Assembly (NCBI GenBank): GCA_944384815.1
Contig: CALWUW010000036.1
Span: forward strand, 1-64,000
Source of the DNA: an uncultured Clostridia bacterium
GTDB taxonomy: Bacteria > Bacillota > Clostridia > Oscillospirales > Acutalibacteraceae
Length of the DNA: 64,000 bases
Reading direction: 5' to 3'
Position numbers and translations under genes: made by a program. Shown here piece by piece: positions 1 through 8,889 of this stretch (its first letter is position 1; the number at the start of each line of letters is the position of its first letter). Under the pieces are notes generated by a model, which was given only the letters and a program-made list of their open reading frames with translations, was not told where the DNA came from and searched no databases.

Positions 1-31
1 CTATCGTTCTACTGGGGAGCAGCAAACATCT

Positions 32-69
32 CAAAAGCCCGAAAGCTCTTGAAATCAGGGCTTTCGGGC
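32..69 (-). terminator. Second, distal terminator of the tRNA operon
   Basis: A 10-bp perfect stem (GCCCGAAAGC with GCTTTCGGGC, loop about 13 nt) is followed on the minus strand by a short U run (TTTTGA). It lies just past a stronger hairpin, so it looks like a back-up terminator for the leftward tRNA transcript. The U run is short, so efficiency is uncertain. Confidence 0.5.
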
Positions 70-122
70 AAAAAGAAAGCACCGCAATTCTGATACGCTT
101 TGTATCAAAATCGCGGTGCTTC
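70..122 (-). terminator. Intrinsic terminator of the Met-Glu-Val tRNA operon
   Basis: A long, almost perfect hairpin (AAGCACCGC arm pairing with GCGGTGCTT, continuing through GATAC/GTATC) begins 2 nt beyond the encoded CCA of tRNA-Val. On the minus strand it is followed by the U-rich run TTTCTTTTT. Position and shape fit a Rho-independent terminator. Confidence 0.85.
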
Positions 123-124
123 TC

Positions 125-201
125 TGGTGGACGCAAGGGGACTCGAACCCATGACCTCTCGCGTGTGAGGCGAACGCTCTAACCAGCTGAGCTATGCGTC
201 C
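125..201 (-). tRNA. tRNA-Val (anticodon CAC)
   Basis: The minus strand folds as a complete tRNA: acceptor stem GGACGCA/TGCGTCC, D arm GCTC..GAGC, anticodon loop CTCACAC giving anticodon CAC (reads GUG), and T arm with GTTCGAGTC. The 3' CCA is encoded. It is the last gene of a three-tRNA operon. Confidence 0.95.
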
Positions 202-253
202 ATACCTTTTTAAGAAAAGGTTTAACCTCTGGAAATCCAGAGGTTAAACAAAA

Positions 254-328
254 TGGTGACCCGGACGAGAATCGAACTCGTGATACCGCCGTGAAAGGGC
301 GGTGTCTTAACCGCTTGACCACCGGGCC
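254..328 (-). tRNA. tRNA-Glu (anticodon TTC)
   Basis: The minus strand folds as a tRNA with acceptor stem GGCCCGG/CCGGGTC, including one G-U pair, anticodon stem CCGCC/GGCGG with loop CTTTCAC (anticodon TTC), T-loop GTTCGATTC and encoded CCA. It is the middle gene of the Met-Glu-Val operon. Confidence 0.95.
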
Positions 329-334
329 GCAACA

Positions 335-411
335 TGGTAGCGGCAACTGGATTTGAACCAGTGACACTTCGGGTATGAACCGAATGCTCTAGCCAACTGA
401 GCTATGCCGCC
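335..411 (-). tRNA. tRNA-Met, elongator type (anticodon CAT)
   Basis: The minus strand folds as a tRNA with acceptor stem GGCGGCA/TGCCGCT and anticodon loop TTCATAC (CAT). The encoded CCA is present. The G1-U72 pair and the overall resemblance to Bacillus elongator tRNA-Met argue against initiator tRNA, which normally has a mispaired first base pair and three G-C pairs in the anticodon stem. A tRNA-Ile2 with a lysidine-modified CAT is a less likely alternative. Confidence 0.9.
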
Positions 412-456
412 ATAAAACGCTTTCAGCAGCTGACTCAACTGCAAGAAGCGTAGTTA

Positions 457-485
457 ATTATAATACGAGCCTGTCCTTTTGTCAA
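457..485 (-). promoter_or_regulatory. Consensus sigma-A promoter of the tRNA operon
   Basis: On the minus strand, TTGACA (480-485) and TATAAT (457-462) are separated by exactly 17 bp. Both hexamers match consensus. It lies about 45 bp upstream of tRNA-Met, and nothing else leftward lies between them. Confidence 0.92.
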
Positions 486-702
486 TAGATAATTTCAATT
501 TTTTTCGAAAAGTTTGAAAAACATCTCTTTCTCTCCTGAATCCTGTCCCGAGCGGCATTGGCTCCGGCCTTTTTCCTTTTCTCCTTCGGCGTTCCGGCGG
601 CATTCCGGCAAAAATGCAAAGGCCCCCGGTTCCCATAAATCCCGGATCCCGGAGGCCCTGGCGTCTTCTTTCCTGGGGGAAGCCCCTCTGCCCTTCCCGG
701 TT

Positions 703-1164
703 TTACCCGGTGATCTTCCACCCTTTGGCTTCACAAAGCCCGTCGAATACCGAATCATTCACCTTCAGGCTAAAACCTGCTTCCGGGGCAACCAACACTT
801 TGCCGTTTTCGATTCGATACGCGGACGTGTCCACTCCTTCCGCCTGGGCCTGATCCCATTCGGCAAAGGCAAATTTCTCAATGGAAGCGGAGAAATGCAG
901 CTGGGCGTAATTGCCGTAAAATCCGCCGTAGTTGTGAGGGGCGGAAAGAACGCCGTAACGGTCCATCTCCCGGCCCAGCTTCATCCATTTAAAGAAGCCA
1001 TAATCCCGAAGGTCATACTGCAGCACGTTCACCAAGCCTTTTTTGGCCCAGGTCTCGATGCCAGGGGAGGCATATGCTGTGGCAATGGCAAAACCGATAC
1101 CGTAGGAAGCGCCGGTCACCAGGGCGACTTTCCCTTCCAACGAAAAACGATCCAAAATATTCAT
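703..1164 (-). pseudogene. Deletion fusion: kduD-like SDR N-terminus joined to an enolase-superfamily C-terminus
   Basis: The 153-codon frame is open but chimeric. Residues 1 to about 32 match the start of 2-deoxy-D-gluconate/2-keto-3-deoxygluconate dehydrogenases (KduD-like short-chain dehydrogenases), including the nucleotide-binding TGASYGIG. From about residue 33 the sequence switches to the C-terminal barrel segment of mandelate racemase/muconate lactonizing-type dehydratases (SAPHNYG and the following HFSASI). The junction lies near 1068-1075. The simplest explanation is one in-frame deletion that removed most of kduD and the first part of a downstream dehydratase gene. A normal RBS (AAAAGGAGACC) precedes the ATG, so the fusion may still be translated, but neither half can form a complete enzyme. 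It follows two other damaged kdu genes on the same strand. Confidence 0.75.
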
Positions 1165-1301
1165 GGTCTCCTTTTCTCCTTCTGCCTGTTATACAGTTAT
1201 ACAGTTATGCTGTTATGCTGTTACATTGTTATACCTGCTGTGTCTGTTCCGGCTGTTTGGCTGTTCTGTTTAGCTCCTCCGCCGTTCTGTTTCAGCTTCC
1301 T

Positions 1302-2144
1302 TTACTTTAAGGAAGCCGTGGGGATCTCATCCATGTCGTCAAAGGCCTGGTTTTCCCCGCCCATGGCCCAGATAAACGTATAGTTGGACGTGCCGCAGCC
1401 GGCGTGAATGCTCCAGGAAGGAGAGATCACCGCGTCGTAATTCTGCAGGACAATGTGCCGGGTCTCTTCCCCCTGCCCCATCATATGGAACACCACATTG
1501 TTTTCCGGCAGCTCAAAATAGGTGTAAATTTCCATCCGGCGCTCATGGGTGTGGCAGGGCATGGTGTTCTACACGGAGCCCGGCTCCAGGCAGGTCATTC
1601 CCATGGAAAGCTGGCAGGTGGGCAGCACGTCCGGGTGAATAAACTGGTGGATCACCCGCTTGTTGCACTGCTCCAAGGTCCCCAAGGGCTTTTTATTGGC
1701 CTGCTCCAGTGTGATGCGCCGGGTCTCATAGTCTTTGTGGGCCGGCGCGCTGACCATATAGAACCGGGCCGGGGCTTCCTTATCCGCACTGCGGAACAGC
1801 ACTTCCCGGGTGCCCATGGTTATATACAGGCAGTCCTTATACCCTAAGGGATATTCCTTTCCGTCGCAAATCACCGTTCCCTTTCCTCCCAGATTGAACA
1901 GGCCCAGTTCCCGGCGTTCCAGGAAAAAGCGGGTGCCGAAGCTGGCCCATACGTCCATCCCCTTTTCAATGGAGACCGTCTCCTGAACCGGCATGCAGCC
2001 CAGAGTCACCATACGGTCCACATGGCTGTATACCGCCCGCACTTCATCCGGCTGATACAGCCCTGTTATATGAAATTCCCTGCGAAGCTCCTCTGTGGTG
2101 TATCGCTTTACGTCTCTGGGGTTTCCGCTGTAACGAATGTCCAT
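1302..2144 (-). pseudogene. kduI: kduI, 5-dehydro-4-deoxy-D-glucuronate isomerase, interrupted by an in-frame TAG
   Basis: KduI isomerises 5-keto-4-deoxyuronate in pectin/polygalacturonate breakdown. The frame from ATG 2144 (RBS AAAGGAGAAAGGAT) to the stop at 1302 is 280 codons, the normal family length, and reads as KduI throughout. It includes the metal-site region CHTHERR and the C-terminal [14 protein letters not shown] single TAG at 1569-1571 sits where the family has Trp in [15 protein letters not shown], so TGG has become TAG by one transition. An ATG at 1562 could restart the second part but lacks an obvious RBS. The neighbouring regulator and dehydrogenase are damaged too, which supports true pseudogenisation over a sequencing error. 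Confidence 0.88.
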
Positions 2145-2177
2145 ATCCTTTCTCCTTTTCTGTTTATAGTTGACTGT

Positions 2178-2842
2178 TTACTGTATAAAATATTTTTGAA
2201 AATCCGTTCGGATTCGTTTTTCCAGGCGGTGGATCCCTCCATACAAATGCCGGTTTACCAATTCCTCCATGGCTCCGGCATCCTTGGCGCAGATCCGTTC
2301 CAACAGCCCTGATGCTCCTGGATAATGGTCTCAAAATCCTGGGCCTCCGCAATGTCCAGCATACGGAACCGGGTGTAATGGATCTGGGCTTTCTGGATCC
2401 ACTTCCATATCTTTTTCTTATCCGTCTCATGGAACCAGATACTGTGCAGCCGGGAATCCATTTCGTAGAATTGGGCGATCTCAAAGTCCCCCTGCACCAA
2501 TATCACCTGCTTGCGGATCTGATACCGGATCTTTTCCTCCAGCAGCGGCGTGCAAAGGGGAAGAAAGTCCCGAAGAACAGCGCTTTCCACCGCCGCCCGA
2601 AGATAAATCATCTGCTGAATGTCCTGAAAATCCAGAAGGGCGATCACCGTGCCCTTATACGGAATCACCCGCACCAATCCATCCCCCTGAAGCCGCTGGA
2701 GAACGGTCCGCACCGGCGTTCTGGAAACGGAAAAACGGTTGCAGATCTCGTACTCGCTGATGCTCTGCCCGGGCTTTAACGTCAGGTCTAAAATTTCTTT
2801 CTTCAGGATCTGGTATATGATTTGGCTGTTTATCTCTTTCAT
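2178..2842 (-). pseudogene. GntR/FadR-family regulator of the kdu locus, frameshifted
   Basis: The first 180 or so codons encode a GntR winged helix (SVSRTPVRTVLQRL) followed by a FadR-type all-helical ligand domain. In the original frame the protein stops early after the nonsense tail CWNGSAPRMPEPWRNW. A -1 shift at about 2303-2307 restores a typical helical C-terminus (LLERICAKDAGAMEEL, then RRIRTDFQKY-like residues) ending at TAA 2178-2180, giving 221 residues, the usual family length. One lost base in the GGC-CTG region explains it. The gene lies 33 bp upstream of kduI, so it was probably the local repressor responding to a uronate catabolite. Confidence 0.82.
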
Positions 2843-3279
2843 TTTCCCGCACCTCGTTTATGTATTTAAAATAGCATAGAGGATATCAATTGTAAATTTG
2901 GATACAAGCCAAAAAATAATCCGAAATCTTTATAAAATATTCCTAATATTTTTTGTCTGTCCTCCTTGAAAAACGTTAAAACAGAGACGTTCTTCTTTTC
3001 CCTACAAAGTAGTCACAAAGCAATACAAAACAGCCATAAACAGCCCTCTTGTTGGGGAGGGGCTTTCTCCTGCCCTTTCCTTTCTTACTATTTGCTTGTA
3101 TGTTTGAACGCTTGTTTACTTGTTTGATGTTCGCTGTTTTCCCGCCTATCCCTTATTGCTTATCGCTTTTGCCGCTTTCCTTTTTTCTTTACGCAAGTGG
3201 GTTTACGTATTGCGGAAACGCCGGCTTTTTCTCCCTTTGAAAAACTTTTCTTTGAGAAAAGCCTTCCGGGCACAACAAA
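2843..3279. other. Intergenic region between the damaged gntR and guaB
   Basis: No credible gene is present. The part next to gntR (2850-2970) is AT-rich and probably holds its promoter. On the minus strand TATCC occurs twice, about 19 bp apart (GTATCC..GATATCC), a possible remnant operator. The rest is C/T-rich low-complexity sequence up to the guaB terminator. Confidence 0.5.
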
Positions 3280-3320
3280 AAACTCCCGGAGGACAAATCA
3301 AATTGTCCTCCGGGAGTTTC
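3275..3320 (-). terminator. Intrinsic terminator of guaB
   Basis: A 17-bp perfect stem (AAACTCCCGGAGGACAA at 3280-3296 and its complement at 3303-3319) is followed on the minus strand by TTTTTTGTTG. It starts 43 bp past the guaB stop. Confidence 0.92.
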
Positions 3321-3362
3321 AAATCCCAGATCCTATTCACCAAATCCGCAAAAGCAGAAAAA

Positions 3363-4874
3363 TCAGCCTTTGATGGTGGTGACGTTTTTATCCTTCAGCA
3401 CCACGTCATGAGCGCCGCCTTCCACAATGCTGGTGGCGGACACCAGGGTGATCTTGGCTTTCTGCTGCAGCTCCGGAATGGTCAAGGCGCCGCAGTTGCA
3501 CATGGTGGATTTTACCTTGCTGAGAGTCAGCCCTACATTGTCCTTCAGGCTTCCGGCATAGGCCACGTAGGAATCCACGCCTTCCTCAAAGGAAAGCTTC
3601 TTGGCGCCGCCCAGGTCATACCGCTGCCAGTTCCGGGCACGGCTGCTGCCTTCGCCCCAGTACTCCTTCATATAGGTTCCGTTTACATTCACCTTATTGG
3701 TGGGGGACTCATCAAACCGGGCAAAATAGCGGCCCAGCATAATAAAGTCCGCTCCCATGGCCAAAGCCAGGGTGATGTGATGGTCATATACAATGCCGCC
3801 GTCGGAGCAAATGGGCACGTAAACGCCGGTTTCCTCAAAATATTCGTCCCGGGCCTTGGCCACATCAATCAGCGCCGTAGCCTGCCCCCGGCCGATACCC
3901 TTGGTTTCCCGGGTGATGCAGATGCTGCCGCCGCCGATGCCTACTTTCACAAAGTCCGCGCCGCATTCCGCCAGGAACCGGAAGCCTTCCCGATCCACTA
4001 CGTTGCCTGCGCCTACTTTTACGCTTTCGCCGTACCGTTCCCGGATCCACTGAATGGTCAGCTTCTGCCACTCGCTGAAGCCCTCGGAGGAGTCGATGCA
4101 CAGCACGTCCGCTCCGGCTTCCAGCAAAGCGGGAACACGCTCGGCATAGTCCCGGGTATTGATGCCAGCGCCTACCACATAGCGCTTTTTGGTGTCCAGC
4201 AGCTCGTTGGGGTTATCCTTGTGGTTGGCGTAGTCCTTCCGGAACACCATATACTGCAGATTGCCGTTTTCGTCTACGATGGGCAGGGAATTCAGCTTGT
4301 TTTCCCAGATAATGTCGTTACATTCCGAAAGGGAAACCCCCTGGGGCGCCGTAACCAGTTTTTCCACCGGGGTCATAAACTGGGAGACCGGCAGGGTCTC
4401 TTCCATACGGCTTACACGGTAATCCCGGCTGGTAACCAAGCCCAGCAGCTTTCCGTTGGCGGTTCCGTCGTGGGTCACCGCTACGGTGGAATGCCCGGTT
4501 TTCTCTTTCAGCTCCAGAATGTCCTTCAGCGTGGCTTCCGGACGAATGTTGGAATCGCTGACTACAAAGCCTGCCTTATAAGCCTTGGCTCTGGCTACCA
4601 TAGCCGCTTCGTTTTCCACGCTCTGGGAGCCGTAAATGAAGGAAATGCCTCCTTCTTTAGCCAAAGCCACCGCCATGCGGTCGTCGGAAACGGACTGCAT
4701 GATAGCGGAAGTCATGGGAATATTCATCTCAATTGCCGGTTTTTCCCCTTTTTTGAAACGGGTCAGGGGAGTTTTCAGGCTTACATTGGTGGGAATACAC
4801 TGGCTGGACGAATAGCCGGGCACCAAAAGATATTCGTTAAAAGTGCGGGACGGTTCCGTGTAATAATACGCCAT
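3363..4874 (-). CDS. guaB: IMP dehydrogenase
   Basis: This enzyme oxidises IMP to XMP with NAD, the first committed step of guanine nucleotide synthesis. The 503-residue protein has the expected order: N-terminal barrel strands, a CBS-pair insertion at about residues 95-220 (MTPVEKLV and a second copy), then the rest of the TIM barrel. It carries the phosphate loop region and the catalytic-cysteine loop [13 protein letters not shown]. The ATG at 4874 has a GGAGG 8 nt upstream. It is a single-gene transcript with its own promoter (4996-5024) and terminator. The sequence resembles the somewhat divergent IMPDH subgroup with a [14 protein letters not shown] flap, but all core motifs are intact. 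Confidence 0.95.
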   Translation of the reverse strand: MAYYYTEPSRTFNEYLLVPGYSSSQCIPTNVSLKTPLTRFKKGEKPAIEMNIPMTSAIMQSVSDDRMAVALAKEGGISFIYGSQSVENEAAMVARAKAYKAGFVVSDSNIRPEATLKDILELKEKTGHSTVAVTHDGTANGKLLGLVTSRDYRVSRMEETLPVSQFMTPVEKLVTAPQGVSLSECNDIIWENKLNSLPIVDENGNLQYMVFRKDYANHKDNPNELLDTKKRYVVGAGINTRDYAERVPALLEAGADVLCIDSSEGFSEWQKLTIQWIRERYGESVKVGAGNVVDREGFRFLAECGADFVKVGIGGGSICITRETKGIGRGQATALIDVAKARDEYFEETGVYVPICSDGGIVYDHHITLALAMGADFIMLGRYFARFDESPTNKVNVNGTYMKEYWGEGSSRARNWQRYDLGGAKKLSFEEGVDSYVAYAGSLKDNVGLTLSKVKSTMCNCGALTIPELQQKAKITLVSATSIVEGGAHDVVLKDKNVTTIKG

Positions 4875-4995
4875 AATTACGCCTCCATTTTAAGTATAAT
4901 ACAAAGAGCATACCGAAAAGAAGGGGTTTCCCTTCCAACTATTTTTCCCTTCCGGAACAGATCCGAAAGAATTCCCGAAAAAAGTGTTGACTACT

Positions 4996-5024
4996 ATTGT
5001 ATCACCGCCGCAGGGGAATTTCAA
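4996..5024 (-). promoter_or_regulatory. Probable guaB promoter
   Basis: On the minus strand TTGAAA (5019-5024) and TACAAT (4996-5001) are separated by 17 bp. The predicted leader is about 115 nt. I see no purine-riboswitch core in it. Confidence 0.6.
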
Positions 5025-5310
5025 CCGAAAAGCCCCGTTTTCCCCAAGATTCTCCTTTTTCCCCGTTTTCTCTTTCTTCCCGTGTAAAAATTCAGGCATT
5101 CCCGCCGGAATCTTTCCTGAACGCCGCCTGTAAGATCAGGCACCAGGTCACCAGGAATCAGGCATCATACACCAGGCATTACAGACATTGCAGGCATTAC
5201 AGGCATCCTTCGTCTGTACCCATGGGAAAACGAAATATAAAAGAAAAAACAGAAGAATCCGCTGCCCGGGGCGAAAGGCCACCAAGGCAAAAGGATACCG
5301 GCGCAAAAGA
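5025..5310. repeat. Intergenic tandem tracts downstream of the thioesterase gene
   Basis: No gene is seen. Around 5145-5215 there is a degenerate 9-bp array (ATTACAGAC, ATTGCAGGC, ATTACAGGC). Around 5268-5332 a 16-18-bp unit (GGGGCAAAAGGATTCC and variants) occurs about four times and enters the 3' end of the thioesterase gene. Confidence 0.6.
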
Positions 5311-6066
5311 TCACCGGGGCAAAAGGATTCCCTGAGCGGAGAAGCAAAGCCCCCGGGGATGAAAACCCTGGAGAAGGAACGTGCCATTTTCTTCCTTGCC
5401 CCGAAGAAGGATCTCCTCCCCCAGCCGAGCCTCGTTTACATAATCGATCTGCACCTGGGCATAGGTGTGTTCCTGCCGGGAAAGGGGCAAAAAGTCCTCA
5501 GTAATATCCCCATACACCGTGTTGTTCATATGGCCGTTGCAGTCCAGATCGGAATAGCGCACGGTGCGGGTGCCCAGCAAAGGCATGTCCTCCTGGGGAT
5601 GGGCCCGGGGGATCTTCATGGAATCCGGGGTCTTTTCCTCCGGGAATACGCCGTATTCATAAAAGACCTTGGGCCGCAGAGGCGTATGTTTTTCCGGGTC
5701 CACACAAACGGAGGACTGCAGCACAAAAACCGCCAGCTTTCCGTCTTCCCCGAAAATCTCAAACCCCCGGTAGAAGGTCACACCCCGGGACCCCAGAGGG
5801 AAGGTACGGATCTGAATTTCCTCCCCGTATTTAGGCATCCGGGTCACTTCCGCTTTGGTGCTTACCACCAGGAACACAATGCCGTCCCGGCGGAGAGGGG
5901 CATATCCCACTCCCAGCCGTTCCATATGCTCCCAGGCTGTATTCTGGCATAAACACAGCAGAGAGGAAAGCCGCAGCTCCCCGGTGGGGCCTGCGTCAAA
6001 AATATCCACCCGGTGGGTCTCCCTATACTCCTGATACCCAAGCGGTGCAGCCGTTTCTATATCCAT
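5311..6066 (-). CDS. Acyl-ACP thioesterase (FatA/FatB family)
   Basis: The 251-residue protein has the double hot-dog fold of bacterial acyl-ACP thioesterases, which release free fatty acids from acyl carrier protein in the cytoplasm. The second hot-dog contains the conserved YSDLDCNGHMNNTVYGD, holding the Asp, Asn and His of the active-site network. The first hot-dog begins with RVDIFDAGPTGELRLSSLL. Length is normal. The start at 6066 has a modest purine-rich RBS (GAGGCAGATGG). It lies downstream of serS on the same strand. Such genes are widespread in gut Clostridia, and the natural chain-length specificity cannot be read here. Confidence 0.9.
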   Translation of the reverse strand: MDIETAAPLGYQEYRETHRVDIFDAGPTGELRLSSLLCLCQNTAWEHMERLGVGYAPLRRDGIVFLVVSTKAEVTRMPKYGEEIQIRTFPLGSRGVTFYRGFEIFGEDGKLAVFVLQSSVCVDPEKHTPLRPKVFYEYGVFPEEKTPDSMKIPRAHPQEDMPLLGTRTVRYSDLDCNGHMNNTVYGDITEDFLPLSRQEHTYAQVQIDYVNEARLGEEILLRGKEENGTFLLQGFHPRGLCFSAQGILLPR

Positions 6067-6211
6067 TTGTTTCCATCTGCCTCTTTTCTTACGTTTCCCT
6101 TCCGGGATCCTTTCCCGGGTTCCCGGCTCCAGACCGGGGAGCCTCTCCCCGATCCTTTTGACCGTTTCCGCTGTTTTTATCGCTTCCGCTGCCTCAGCTG
6201 CCTCAGCGGCT
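6067..6211. repeat. Short 9-bp tandem tract between serS and the thioesterase gene
   Basis: Near 6181-6218 the units GCTTCCGCT, GCCTCAGCT, GCCTCAGCG and GCTTCAGCG follow one another in a 9-bp period. The tract runs up to and touches the serS stop codon. Confidence 0.55.
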
Positions 6212-7492
6212 TCAGCGGATCACTTCCTGGCCGCCCATATACTTGCGCAGCACTTCCGGCACGGTGACGCTGCCGTCAGCATTCTGATACTGCTCCACAA
6301 TAGCCGGCAGCACACGGCTGGTGGCCAGTCCGGAAGCGTTCAGGGTATGGGCGAAGGCAAGCTTCTTATCCGCGCCTCTGTATTTTACGTTGCCTCTTCT
6401 GGCCTGGTAATCCCGGGCGTTGGAGGCGCTGCTGACTTCCTTGTAAATGCCCATGCTGGGAATCCATACTTCAATGTCGTAGGTTCTGGCCATGGAGAAG
6501 GAACAATCCCCCGCCGCCAGCTTGCTTAAACGGTAATGCAGCCCCAGTTTCTGCACCAGAGCCTCCGCTTTTCCTACCAGCTCCTGGAACGCCTGGTCGG
6601 AGCCTTCCGCCGTGGTATACTGCACCATTTCCACCTTGTTGAACTGGTGCCCCCGGATCATGCCCCGCTCCTCGCTGCGGTAGCTTCCAGCTTCCCGGCG
6701 GTAGCAAGGCGTATAAGCAATATACTTTTTGGGGAGCTCCTCCAGGGAAAGAATCTCGTCCCGATGGAGATTCACCAAAGCGGTTTCCGCTGTGGGCAGC
6801 ATAAATTTCTTATCCGCGGAGGTGGGGTTCTGGATCCAGTAAACCTCCTCCTCAAATTTGGGGAACTGCCCGGCCACATAGCCGCAGGGGTAGTTCAGCA
6901 TATGAGGGGGCAGGATCAGCTCATACCCATCGTTCAAATGCTCTTCAATAAAGAAATTCAAAAGGGCCCATTCCAGCCGGGCGCCGGCTCCCCGGTATAC
7001 CCAGGCGCCGTTGCCGCCGATCTTGGCTCCCCGGGGATAGTCGATCATCCCCAGGCTTTCGCAAAGCTCCACATGGTTTTTCGGGGTAAAGGAAAATTCC
7101 GGTTTCTCCTTAAAATAATGCAGGGGCTCATTTTCTTCCTTTCCTCCGGCTTTTACGTCTTCATCCGGCAGATTGGGCAGAGAGAGCATCAGGGTCTTCT
7201 GCTGCTCTTCCAGCTGGGAAAGCTCTTCGTTTTCCTTGGCGATGGCCTGGGAAAGCTCCTTCATTTCCTGCATCAGGGCGGTGGTGTCCTCCCCTGCTTT
7301 TTTCATGGCGGGAATTTTCTTGGTGGCGGCATTCTGCTGCGCTTTCATGCCCTCCACTTTTCCCGTAAGCTCCCGGCGCTTTTCGTCAATGGCCAGGATC
7401 TCATCCACTACGGAATCCAGGTTCATTTCCCGTTTTTGAATGGTTTTCTTCACAAAGTCCGGATTGGTCCGAATCAATTTAATATCCAGCAT
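6212..7492 (-). CDS. serS: Seryl-tRNA synthetase
   Basis: This class II synthetase charges tRNA-Ser (and tRNA-Sec where present). The 426-residue protein has the N-terminal antiparallel coiled coil (about residues 25-105, rich in E, K and Q), motif 2 (YRSEERGMIRGHQFNKVEM) and motif 3 (NASGLATSRVLPAIVEQYQ). ATG 7492 follows TAGGAGAG. I looked for a T-box leader upstream because serS often has one in Firmicutes, but no T-box core (TGGNACCGCG) is present. No missing residues were noticed. Confidence 0.96.
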   Translation of the reverse strand: MLDIKLIRTNPDFVKKTIQKREMNLDSVVDEILAIDEKRRELTGKVEGMKAQQNAATKKIPAMKKAGEDTTALMQEMKELSQAIAKENEELSQLEEQQKTLMLSLPNLPDEDVKAGGKEENEPLHYFKEKPEFSFTPKNHVELCESLGMIDYPRGAKIGGNGAWVYRGAGARLEWALLNFFIEEHLNDGYELILPPHMLNYPCGYVAGQFPKFEEEVYWIQNPTSADKKFMLPTAETALVNLHRDEILSLEELPKKYIAYTPCYRREAGSYRSEERGMIRGHQFNKVEMVQYTTAEGSDQAFQELVGKAEALVQKLGLHYRLSKLAAGDCSFSMARTYDIEVWIPSMGIYKEVSSASNARDYQARRGNVKYRGADKKLAFAHTLNASGLATSRVLPAIVEQYQNADGSVTVPEVLRKYMGGQEVIR

Positions 7493-7842
7493 GGTTTTTC
7501 TCTCCTATATTTTGTCCCTTTTTCGGGAGATTTGGATTGCAAAAGAAATTGTTTGTAATGGCAATGCATAATCAACCGTCAACCGTCAAAAGCAAATCGC
7601 TGCCGAACCGGAAAACCGAAAAACCGGCAGCCAGTAAGCTTGTAAGCTAACAAGCTTACAAAATGAGTATGGGAAATGCCGGTAAACAGTAAACAGCAAA
7701 CAGTAACAGTAACAAGTAACCCACAAGCCTACAAGCCTACAAGCCCACAAGCCCACAAGGCCACAAGCCTTGCAAATCCGAAAGGCAAAGGCTTTTGGAT
7801 TTTGACTTTTTGCTTTTGGCTTCCGCCCTCAGCCTTCAGTCC
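7493..7842. repeat. Intergenic region with an octamer array (ACAAGCCT-type)
   Basis: No gene. 7723-7770 is six consecutive 8-bp units (ACAAGCCT, ACAAGCCT, ACAAGCCC, ACAAGCCC, ACAAGGCC, ACAAGCCT). Just before it lie GTAAACA-type units (7682-7712) and, at about 7636-7662, an inverted repeat built from GTAAGCTT. No T-box or other known riboswitch core was recognised. Confidence 0.75.
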
Positions 7843-8703
7843 TCAGTCCTCTTTAAACTGTTTCAAAAGCTCTGCCAGGTCCTCTTCCCCGTAGAACTCG
7901 ATTTGCAGAACGCCTTTCTTCCGGTTTCCCTGCACCGTCACCTTTCGGCTCAAATGCTCATGCAGCGCCAGCTCCACTTCGCTGAAATAGGGGATCCGGT
8001 GTGTCCTTTCCGGCTGGGACTTTTCCGGAACCGGCCGGGCAGCCTTTCGGGCCATGGCCTCCACTTCCCGGACGGAAAGTCCTTTTTTCACCGCTTCCCG
8101 GGCAGCTTCCAGCATTTTCTCTTCCTCCGGAAAGCCCAGAAGCGCCCGGGCGTGTCCGGCGGAAAGCTCTCCGTCGTCCACCATTTGCCGGATCTCCTCC
8201 GGAAGCTTCAGAAGCCGCAGGGCATTGGTCACCGCCGGGCGGCTTTTCCCCACGCTTTTGGAAACTTCCTCCTGGGTGAATCCGTAAGTCTCCATCAGGG
8301 ACTGATACCCCAAAGCCTCTTCCAAAGGCTTCAAATCTTCCCGCTGCAGGTTTTCGATCAACGCCAGCTCCATTACCTGGCTTTCATCCAGCTCCCGGAT
8401 AATCACCGGCACTTCCTGGAGCCCCGCCATCCGGGCGGCTCTCCACCGGCGCTCCCCGGCTACGATCTGGTATCCTCCCCCAAAAAGAGGGCGCACCAAA
8501 AGCGGCTGCAAAACCCCGTGGCGGGAAATGGAATCCGCCAGCTCCGCCAAGGCCTCTTCGTCAAATTCCCGCCGGGGCTGTTCCCGGTTGGGTTCGATCT
8601 CGCCAATTTTCAGGGTAACGGTAGCGTTTTGATCTTCCGTGGCATTCTCCGCGAAGATCAGCTCCAGTCCCTTTCCTAATCCGCCTTTTTTCTTGGATGC
8701 CAT
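7843..8703 (-). CDS. parB: Chromosome-partitioning protein ParB (Spo0J)
   Basis: ParB is a CTP-dependent clamp that loads at parS and spreads around the origin. The 286-residue protein starts MASKKKGGLGKGLELIF. It has the ParB N-domain with GERRWRAARMAG (CTP-binding C-motif) and ENLQREDLKPLEEA, a helix-turn-helix with VGKSRPAVTNALRLLKLP, and a C-terminal dimerisation region. The Arg, Thr and Ala in that helix are the parS-type specificity residues, unlike the paralogue at 10255. I prefer ATG 8703 over 8727 because of the RBS AAAGGAGAAAGAT. It lies downstream of parA, and candidate parS sites are at 9843 and 13494. Confidence 0.95.
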   Translation of the reverse strand: MASKKKGGLGKGLELIFAENATEDQNATVTLKIGEIEPNREQPRREFDEEALAELADSISRHGVLQPLLVRPLFGGGYQIVAGERRWRAARMAGLQEVPVIIRELDESQVMELALIENLQREDLKPLEEALGYQSLMETYGFTQEEVSKSVGKSRPAVTNALRLLKLPEEIRQMVDDGELSAGHARALLGFPEEEKMLEAAREAVKKGLSVREVEAMARKAARPVPEKSQPERTHRIPYFSEVELALHEHLSRKVTVQGNRKKGVLQIEFYGEEDLAELLKQFKED

Positions 8704-8889
8704 ATCTTTCTCCTTTCCCCGCCCCATCCTTTAAAAGGCAGGCGTTTCTAGTTTCTATGGCTTTTTTATCTTTGCCTGGTTTGTTTTAGGGGGCTATGGG
8801 TGTGGGGGTGTATAAGTTTATGGGTTTGTTTATGGGGCTCCCCGAAAACTTCTTCCTTATCTCCTTAACCCTTTGACCCCTCAGCCCCT

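Noticed and set aside
514..1383. Plus-strand 289-codon open frame over the kdu locus
   Set aside because: It is antisense to the fused kduD/dehydratase frame, has no family similarity, and is a shadow of a GC-rich coding strand.
1302..2144. Amber codon reassignment (pyrrolysine or Trp) explaining the kduI TAG
   Set aside because: The TAG replaces a conserved Trp, no pyl genes are seen, and adjacent genes carry other lesions, so simple pseudogenisation is more economical.
3120..5087. 655-codon plus-strand open frame opposite guaB
   Set aside because: It mirrors guaB in the antisense frame and has no recognisable domain or RBS.
7493..7842. T-box riboswitch expected near serS
   Set aside because: This interval is upstream of serS, but no T-box core TGGNACCGCG or specifier stem was found.
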